A stretch of 10,948 nucleotides of DNA from DAOMFM01 sp035429825 (GTDB lineage Bacteria > Acidobacteriota > Blastocatellia > UBA7656 > JADIYM01), in contig JBGAKX010000143.1 in the NCBI GenBank assembly GCA_044224215.1, positions 1-10,948 of the forward strand, written 5' to 3'. The translations under genes were made by a program, and so were the position numbers. The notes under the pieces were generated by a model. It had not been told where the DNA came from. It made no database searches and was given only the letters and a program-made list of their open reading frames with translations. Of this stretch, positions 6,082 to 10,948 are shown piece after piece (position 1 is the first letter of the stretch; each line of letters starts with the position of its first letter).

Positions 6082-8181
6082 TTAGTCTTCTTCCTCGGCG
6101 CGCTTGCGGCCCGATGCCACCGCGTCCTGAACGATCTTGGACGTCAGGTGCGTTGGAACCTCGTCGTAGTGCGAGAACTCCATGTGGTAACTGCCGCGCG
6201 CGCCCGTGATCGAGTTGAGCGTCGACTGGTAGGTCAACATTTCAGACTGCGGGACGATCGCCTTGACGATCTGCTGCGTACCCTTGGCGTCCATACCCTG
6301 CACACGGCCGCGCCGGGAGTTCAGGTCGCCCATGATGTCGCCGGCGAATTCCTGGGGCGCCGTGATCTCGACCTTCATCAACGGTTCGAGCAGCACCGGA
6401 CCCGCCTTCTCCATCGCTCCGAGGAACGCCTTGCGACCCGCAAGCTTGAACGATAGTTCGTCCGAATCGACCGTGTGGTACGAACCGTCGATCAGTTCGA
6501 CCTTGAAGTCCATCATCGGGTAGCCGGCAACGTAGCCCTTCGACGCGGCGTCGATGATGCCCTTCTCGATGGCAGGCCGGAAATTCTGGGGAACCGCGCC
6601 GCCAAAGATCCGGTCGATGAACTCAAAGCCTTCGCCTCGTGACGCCGGGTAGAAGATGCACTTGCAGTCGCCGAACTGGCCTCGCCCGCCGGACTGCTTC
6701 TTGTGGCGTCCGTGCGACTCGACGCGCTTGGTGATCGTCTCGCGATACGCGACCTTGGGCGGATGGAGCGCGACCTCGACGCCGCGCTTCTTGAGCTTTG
6801 CGACGACCGTCTCGACGTGCAACTGACCCGATCCCGCAAGCAGAAACTCGCCGGTCTGCGGGTCGCGCGAGAACCGCAGCGCCAGGTCCTCGTCGAGCAT
6901 TCGCTGGATGGCCGCCGAGACCTTCTCTTCGTCCTGCCGCGACTTGGGCTCGATCGCAAACGCGATCGCCGGCTCGGGGAAGACGACCGGCGGATAGGCG
7001 ATCGGGCCCGATTTGTCGGCGAGCGTGTGGCCCGTGTGCGTGTCCTTGAGTTTTGTGACCGCGACGATGTCTCCGGTGTGGGCTTCATCGATCTTGACGA
7101 GATCCTTGCCCTGCACGGCGTGCACCGGTCCGATGCGCTCCTGGCCGCCGCTCGAGACGTTCAGCACGTTCGTGTCCGGCTTGAGCACGCCCGACAGGAT
7201 CTTCATCACCGAGATGCGGCCGAACTGGTCGACCATCGTGCGAAACACGAACGCCGACAGCGGCGCCGAGTCCGTCACGTGCCGCGTTACCTCTTCGTCC
7301 GAGTCGGGACCAGCGGTCCCGGTGACTTCGCCTCGCCACGCCGGGTCGGGCGCGAACTCGGCGATAACGTTCAACAGTGACGCGATACCGACAAGTGTTT
7401 CAGCCGACGATGCGAGGATCGGGAACAGCTTCCGCTCGGCGATCGCCTTGGCGATACCGGACTTCAGGTCGTCGATAGAGAGCGTGCCCTCCTCAAAGAA
7501 CTTCTCCATCAGCTTCTCGTCGCTCTCGGCGACCATCTCGACCAGCACTTCGCGGGCGGCCTCGGCCTCGGCGCGCATCGCCTCGGGCACATCGGCCTCC
7601 TTGGCGGCGAACGAACCGTCCGTCGGATAGACGTGGGCCTTCATCTCGACCAGGTTCACGACACCGGTGAAGTCCTTTTCGGCGCCAATCGGAATCTGAA
7701 AGGGAATCGCCTGGCGGCCAAACGTGTCGGCGATGGTGTGGGCCGCGTTCGCAAAGTCCGCGCGCTCCTTGTCCATCTTGTTGACGACGAAGAAGACGGG
7801 CAGCGCGAACTCCTCGGCGTATCCGCACGCCTTCTCGGTCTGAACTTCGACGCCGTGCGTGGCGTCGACGACGACGAGCGCCGAATCAGCCCCTGCGAGC
7901 GCTCCGCGCGCGTCGAGGATGAACGCTGCGTACCCTGGCGTGTCCACGAAGTTGAGCTTGTGACCCTTCCACTCGCAGAACGCGAGCGCCGACTGCATGG
8001 ATATCTGCCGCTCGCGCTCCTCGTCGTCGAAGTCCGTGACGGTCGTGCCTTCCGCAACGCGACCGAGCCGCGGCGTCGCGCTGGCGACGTACTGCATGCT
8101 GGCGACGAGCGAGGTCTTGCCTGAGTCACCGTGTCCGACGAGCCCGATGTTACGAATCTCCTTCGTCTGGTAGGCCTTCAT
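6082..8181 (-). CDS. fusA: Elongation factor G-like translational GTPase (EF-G paralogue type)
   Basis: A 699-residue protein with full EF-G architecture: G domain with insert (about 1-290), domain II (about 300-390), III, IV with GSYHTVDSDELSFKLAGR, and V with the PQEFAGDIMGDLNSRRGR segment. The P-loop is GHGDSGKT (16-23), NKMD is at 134-137 and SSA at 258-260. Two GTPase motifs differ from canonical EF-G. The switch I RGITI element reads RQISM (58-62), and DTPGH reads DTPGY (80-84), which replaces the histidine needed for ribosome-stimulated GTP hydrolysis. These fit the EF-G-like subfamily (mycobacterial FusA2 or Thermotoga TM1651 type) better than housekeeping EF-G, and there are no rpsL, rpsG or tuf neighbours. 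The symbol fusA is therefore only a family label. The only start available is the ATG at 8181. It lies upstream of recJ, with alr further upstream, all on one strand. Confidence 0.92.
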   Translation of the reverse strand: MKAYQTKEIRNIGLVGHGDSGKTSLVASMQYVASATPRLGRVAEGTTVTDFDDEERERQISMQSALAFCEWKGHKLNFVDTPGYAAFILDARGALAGADSALVVVDATHGVEVQTEKACGYAEEFALPVFFVVNKMDKERADFANAAHTIADTFGRQAIPFQIPIGAEKDFTGVVNLVEMKAHVYPTDGSFAAKEADVPEAMRAEAEAAREVLVEMVAESDEKLMEKFFEEGTLSIDDLKSGIAKAIAERKLFPILASSAETLVGIASLLNVIAEFAPDPAWRGEVTGTAGPDSDEEVTRHVTDSAPLSAFVFRTMVDQFGRISVMKILSGVLKPDTNVLNVSSGGQERIGPVHAVQGKDLVKIDEAHTGDIVAVTKLKDTHTGHTLADKSGPIAYPPVVFPEPAIAFAIEPKSRQDEEKVSAAIQRMLDEDLALRFSRDPQTGEFLLAGSGQLHVETVVAKLKKRGVEVALHPPKVAYRETITKRVESHGRHKKQSGGRGQFGDCKCIFYPASRGEGFEFIDRIFGGAVPQNFRPAIEKGIIDAASKGYVAGYPMMDFKVELIDGSYHTVDSDELSFKLAGRKAFLGAMEKAGPVLLEPLMKVEITAPQEFAGDIMGDLNSRRGRVQGMDAKGTQQIVKAIVPQSEMLTYQSTLNSITGARGSYHMEFSHYDEVPTHLTSKIVQDAVASGRKRAEEED

Positions 8182-8358
8182 AAGAGTGCGGGTAAGCTCC
8201 TTTCGTGAGGTCGCGATGCGCGCGCCGCACCCGTTCCGGCAGTGAGCGATGGGGCGCTCGTGGAACGGAGGTACAACCAGGAATGACCGAGGGAGCGCGC
8301 GCTGGAGTGGGAATAATGCTGAATGGGGGCCCGGTTGCGCAAGGGGACCGTCCGCCGC
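8182..8358 (-). promoter_or_regulatory. Intergenic region between alr and the EF-G-like gene, possible promoter
   Basis: This is a 177-bp non-coding gap. On the minus strand TTGCGC (8342-8337) and CATTAT (8318-8313) are separated by 18 bp and could form a sigma-70-like promoter for the EF-G-like gene and recJ. No strong terminator hairpin or small gene is seen, so read-through from alr is possible. Confidence 0.3.
8197..8203 (-). promoter_or_regulatory. Distant Shine-Dalgarno of the EF-G-like gene
   Basis: Read on the minus strand, AAAGGAG lies 15 nt before the ATG at 8181, which is longer than the usual 5-9 nt. No in-frame ATG, GTG or TTG exists between the site and the ATG, so this start stands. 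The spacing may weaken initiation. Confidence 0.5.
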
Positions 8359-9507
8359 TCAACGTGCGCCGGGTACCGGAATACGCGGGACGCGCGCCGA
8401 GACGCCGCACGTGATCTCGTACGAGATCGAGCCGGCAGCCGCGGCGACGTCCTCGACCGTCGGGCCGCCGTCGCCGAACAGGACGACTTCGTCCCCGAGG
8501 GCCGCATCCGGGACGTCGGTGACGTCCGCGATCGTGAGGTCCATCGAGATCCGGCCGACGATCGGCACGACCGTCCCACGCAGCCCCACGATGCCGCGAT
8601 TCGACAGTGCGCGGCGGACGCCGTCCGCGTAGCCGGCGGGGATGGTTGCGACGCGGCTCGCGCGCGTCGTGGTGTACGTGCAGCCGTACCCGAGGGGCGT
8701 GCCGGCGGGCACCGTCTTGATGTGCTCGATCGACGAGACAAAACGCATCGCCGGTCGTACGTCGAGCTCGGGACCCGCGGGCGACAGAATGTCCCGTTTC
8801 AGGCCGTAGAGAACCGCACCGGGTCGCACGAGGTTTCCGCGTGCTTCGGGAAATGCGTGCAGTCCGGCGCCGTTCGCGAGATGCGTCCACCGCGGGCTCA
8901 CACCGTGAGCGCGCGCCAGTTCGGATATGCCGTGGAAGCGCTCGATCTGGCCGCGGGTAAAGCCTTCGAGCCCCGGTACGTCCGCCGACGCGAGATGCGT
9001 CATCAGACCGTCGACTTCGAGGTTCCTGCGTCGTGCCAGGTGCGCGAACGTGTCGCCGGCGGATGTGGATTCGAGGCCGAGCCTGCCCAAGCCGGTGTCG
9101 AACTTGAGGTGCACCGGTGCGGTGACTCCGCGCCGGCCGGCCTCGCGGTCGAGACTGTCGAGCTGGTCGATCCGCGAGATCGCCGGCGTGAGGGCAAAAT
9201 CGAGAAGCGTGGGCTCCTGCCCATCCCAGAATCCGCCGAGGCACAGGATCGGCGTGTCGATGCCGGCGTTGCGCAGCGCGACGCCCTCTTCGGGGAGTGC
9301 GACGCCGAGCCATGCAACACCTTCTTTCGCAAACACTTGAGCGCACGAGATGCCTCCGTGGCCGTAGCCGTTGGCCTTCACGACGGCCATGATCGCGACG
9401 TCCGGCCCAACGAGCGACCGGATTGCGTGCAGGTTGTGCGTCAGCCGGTCGAGCCGAATTTCGGCGTGCGTCGGCCGGACAGCGGTGTCACGGGCGCCCT
9501 CGGGCAT
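8359..9507 (-). CDS. alr: Alanine racemase
   Basis: A 382-residue PLP enzyme that interconverts L- and D-alanine in the cytoplasm, supplying D-Ala for peptidoglycan. The PLP-binding Lys is K44 in VVKANGYGHG. The second catalytic residue is Y274 in LGYGCTY. HLKFDTGLGRLG, the GRISMDL segment (GRICMD-like in relatives) and CGVSARVPRIP at the C-terminus are all family hallmarks. The ATG at 9507 is preferred because it gives a family-like N-terminus leading into HAEIRLDRLTHN; an upstream ATG at 9552 would add 15 residues. Neither has a strong ribosome site, although TACAAT lies 9 nt before the 9507 start, which would allow a nearly leaderless mRNA. It is divergent from the NYN gene, with the EF-G-like gene 177 bp downstream. 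Function is secure; the exact start is not. Confidence 0.95.
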   Translation of the reverse strand: MPEGARDTAVRPTHAEIRLDRLTHNLHAIRSLVGPDVAIMAVVKANGYGHGGISCAQVFAKEGVAWLGVALPEEGVALRNAGIDTPILCLGGFWDGQEPTLLDFALTPAISRIDQLDSLDREAGRRGVTAPVHLKFDTGLGRLGLESTSAGDTFAHLARRRNLEVDGLMTHLASADVPGLEGFTRGQIERFHGISELARAHGVSPRWTHLANGAGLHAFPEARGNLVRPGAVLYGLKRDILSPAGPELDVRPAMRFVSSIEHIKTVPAGTPLGYGCTYTTTRASRVATIPAGYADGVRRALSNRGIVGLRGTVVPIVGRISMDLTIADVTDVPDAALGDEVVLFGDGGPTVEDVAAAAGSISYEITCGVSARVPRIPVPGAR

Positions 9508-9638
9508 ACGGCCGGGATTGTAACAGGCCCGATCACACGGGCGGAGCGCCATATTGATCAGATCTTCACAAGTGTGGCATGCTGCACTGTTGACGTAGTC
9601 TATCCTGTTTATGGTTCAACACTTACAGAGGGAGAATT
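9508..9638. promoter_or_regulatory. Divergent promoter region between alr and the NYN-ATPase operon
   Basis: A 131-bp gap, visibly richer in A and T than the surrounding genes between about 9551 and 9640. On the minus strand TACAAT (9522-9517) is a good -10 candidate for alr. On the plus strand TTGACG (9590-9595) resembles a -35, but no -10 at normal spacing is convincing. If alr starts at 9552, its first codons occupy part of this region. Confidence 0.4.
9628..9634 (+). promoter_or_regulatory. Shine-Dalgarno site of the NYN gene
   Basis: GAGGGAG ends 4 nt before the ATG at 9639, with its core GGAG close to normal spacing. It selects Met1 over the in-frame ATGs at 9675 and 9684, which lie nearer the start of the conserved domain. 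Confidence 0.65.
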
Positions 9639-10460
9639 ATGCGGACACCAAGCGGCATTACGGCCCAGACCGGTATGACCGGTATGCGCGGGCGCGTCGC
9701 CATCTTTATTGACGGGAACAACCTATTTCACGCAGCACGATCGGCCGGCGTCGAGATCGATTACGCAAAGCTTCTCAACTTTCTTCGTGGCGAGTCCCCG
9801 CTCCTGAGAGCGTTCTTCTACACCGGCGTCGACGAGCGCGCCGAGCGCCAGCAGGGATTCCTGCTGTGGATGCGACGGAACGGTTATCGCGTCGTGCAGA
9901 AGGAGCTGAAGACGTTTCCGGACGGAACCAAGAAGGCCAACCTCGACGTCGAGATCGCCGTCGACATGCTGAGTCTCGTCGGCAACTACGACACGGCGAT
10001 CCTGGTGTCGGGCGACGAGGACTTTGCCTATGCGATCAACGTGATCGCGTACAAGGGCGTTCGCGTCGAGGTTGCGGGATTCCGCAGCAACACGTCGCCG
10101 CGGCTGATCGACGTCTCGGATCGGTTCATCGATTTCGACGGCGTGATCAACGAGATCTGCAAGGCCGAGAGCCGGTACGCGTATGGCGGTCAGCAGAAGC
10201 CCGCAGCCGTCTCGCGCGGATTCGTGCAGACGCCCGTGGCCACTCCGCAGCCCGCGCAGCCCGTGCCCCCGGTGCCACCGGACCCGCGCGTCGATCCGAC
10301 GCCGATCCCGGCCGCGCCCGTGGCGCAGCCACCGCAACCCGCGATCCCTGTGCCGTCGGCGTTTCCCGTCGTTCAGCCGGTTCCGGTTTCGGAGCCGCAG
10401 CTTTCGCGCGTGATCGACGAGCAGCCCGTCCGGAATCCGCGCACCACAGCGGATGTCTGA
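9639..10460 (+). CDS. NYN-domain (PIN-like, DUF88/LabA-type) putative ribonuclease with proline-rich tail
   Basis: A 273-residue protein with an N-terminal NYN domain at about 18-168, a PIN-like metal-dependent nuclease fold generally linked to RNA processing or decay. Conserved acidic positions are visible: D25 in FIDGNN, D103 and D109 in ANLDVEIAVDML, and D126/D128 in VSGDEDF. These form a plausible metal site. Residues about 190-262 are a low-complexity, Pro/Val/Ala-rich tail without predicted structure, perhaps a flexible linker or protein-binding region. The first 17 residues are not conserved-looking and include a Thr-Gly-Met tandem repeat. The start is set by GAGGGAG at 9628-9634. The 3' end overlaps the downstream AAA+ ATPase gene by 8 bp, so the two are translationally coupled and may act together. 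The RNA target is unknown. Confidence 0.88.
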   Translation: MRTPSGITAQTGMTGMRGRVAIFIDGNNLFHAARSAGVEIDYAKLLNFLRGESPLLRAFFYTGVDERAERQQGFLLWMRRNGYRVVQKELKTFPDGTKKANLDVEIAVDMLSLVGNYDTAILVSGDEDFAYAINVIAYKGVRVEVAGFRSNTSPRLIDVSDRFIDFDGVINEICKAESRYAYGGQQKPAAVSRGFVQTPVATPQPAQPVPPVPPDPRVDPTPIPAAPVAQPPQPAIPVPSAFPVVQPVPVSEPQLSRVIDEQPVRNPRTTADV

Positions 10461-10948
10461 CGACACGGTCCATTCCGACAAGCTCTCGGTGACGATTGAG
10501 GGCGTCCGGCTGCGGCTCGCGCATCCGGACGTCCTGCCGTTCAAGTGGGTCGGGCAGACCGACGCTCTCGAGCAGCTGCTCGCGGCGTGGTTCGTCGTCG
10601 ACGAGCGCGATCTGCCGCTCAATCCGCGGCTGATCGGCAAGCCCGGCGTCGGCAAGACGACGCTTGCGTATGCTGCAGGCAAGGCGCTCGGCTGCGACGT
10701 GTACATCTTTCAGGCGACGATGGACACGCGGCCCGAAGACCTGATCGTGACCCCGGTGGTCGGCGGTCCCGGCGAAATCCATTACGTCGCGAGCTCGCTC
10801 GTGACCGCGATGATCCGGGGCGGCGTATGCATTCTCGACGAGGGCAACCGCATGAGCGAGAAGTCGTGGGCGTCGCTCGCTCCGTTGCTCGATGCTCGGC
10901 GCTACGTCGAGTCGATCGTCGCGGGGATCAAGATTCCCGCGCATCCGG
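10453..10948 (+). CDS. MoxR-type AAA+ ATPase, N-terminal part (truncated by window edge)
   Basis: The first 165 residues of an AAA+ ATPase (AAA_5/MoxR-like) that runs off the right edge. After a short N-terminal segment ending in FKWVGQTDALEQLL, the Walker A motif GKPGVGKT is at 62-69. TRPEDLI follows at 92-98, a position where MoxR proteins read their characteristic DLxG-type motif. Walker B VCILDE is at 125-130, followed by GNRMSEKSWASLAPLLDARR, the MoxR/CbbQ-like pattern of an acidic residue with an Asn/Arg pair. The ATG at 10453 lies inside the end of the NYN gene (8-bp overlap); only a weak AGCGG precedes it, so coupled translation is likely. MoxR ATPases usually work with VWA-domain partners in metal insertion or complex remodelling, but no partner is visible here. 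Confidence 0.85.
   Translation, partial: MSDDTVHSDKLSVTIEGVRLRLAHPDVLPFKWVGQTDALEQLLAAWFVVDERDLPLNPRLIGKPGVGKTTLAYAAGKALGCDVYIFQATMDTRPEDLIVTPVVGGPGEIHYVASSLVTAMIRGGVCILDEGNRMSEKSWASLAPLLDARRYVESIVAGIKIPAHP

Noticed and set aside
4493..6085. Plus-strand open frames opposite recJ (4493-5257 and 5528-6085)
   Set aside because: Shadows of the RecJ reading frame, with no independent evidence.
9571..9595. Possible sigma-54 (-24/-12) promoter before the NYN gene, from GTGGCATG
   Set aside because: The dinucleotide at the -12 position at required spacing is TG, not GC.
8323..9678. 451-residue plus-strand open frame opposite alr
   Set aside because: Complete antisense overlap with a gene carrying all alanine racemase motifs; no ribosome site or family resemblance.
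9669..9686. Tandem 9-bp repeat ACCGGTATG x2 in the NYN gene start region
   Set aside because: Only two units inside coding sequence (Thr-Gly-Met twice); likely chance or slippage, with no evidence of a regulatory role.
10147..10944. Minus-strand open frame opposite the NYN and ATPase genes
   Set aside because: Overlaps two genes with clear Walker and NYN motifs; product is low-complexity and unrecognised.

Overview
This is a GC-rich bacterial chromosome segment with eight complete or near-complete genes plus one truncated at the right edge. An ECF sigma factor with the HTLQP...LVNEAYLRL signature lies next to a receptor Ser/Thr kinase whose N-terminus has the TPERW...RIKEIF module. That combination is typical of Acidobacteriota, possibly a Vicinamibacteria-like lineage. 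The assignment is an inference from gene types and base composition; there is no rRNA in view.

Layout from left to right. (1) A secreted YceI-family protein, + strand (10-633). (2) A cassette at about 642-4287. A minus-strand operon encodes an ECF sigma factor (3298-2723) and, with a 4-bp stop/start overlap, a transmembrane Ser/Thr kinase (2726-738). The part of the kinase beyond the membrane is a complete MltD-like lytic transglycosylase domain. Divergent from this operon, across 119 bp, is a secreted stand-alone lytic transglycosylase (3418-4182) that is clearly paralogous to the kinase ectodomain. Both paralogues end in nearly the same C-terminus, and each is followed immediately by a copy of the same palindromic repeat family (ACGCAAAGACGC core; 642-734 and 4193-4287). 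(3) Minus-strand housekeeping genes: recJ (6049-4307), an EF-G-like GTPase (8181-6082) and alanine racemase (about 9507-8359). (4) Divergent from alr across 131 bp, a plus-strand pair: a NYN-domain putative nuclease with a proline-rich tail (9639-10460), overlapped by 8 bp by a MoxR-type AAA+ ATPase (10453 to beyond the window).

How the genes may work together. The sigma/kinase/transglycosylase cassette looks like a cell-wall-responsive regulatory system. A kinase inside the cell is tethered to a peptidoglycan-cleaving or peptidoglycan-binding domain outside. It is translationally coupled to a sigma factor that lacks the usual acidic region 2.2 motif, so kinase-dependent sigma activation is plausible, as described for EcfP/PknT of Vibrio parahaemolyticus. 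The adjacent soluble transglycosylase could be an output or a competitor for the same substrate. Alanine racemase also serves peptidoglycan synthesis but lies in a separate block, so no functional link is claimed. The kinase-transglycosylase fusion and its repeat-bracketed cassette are the most notable content of the window.
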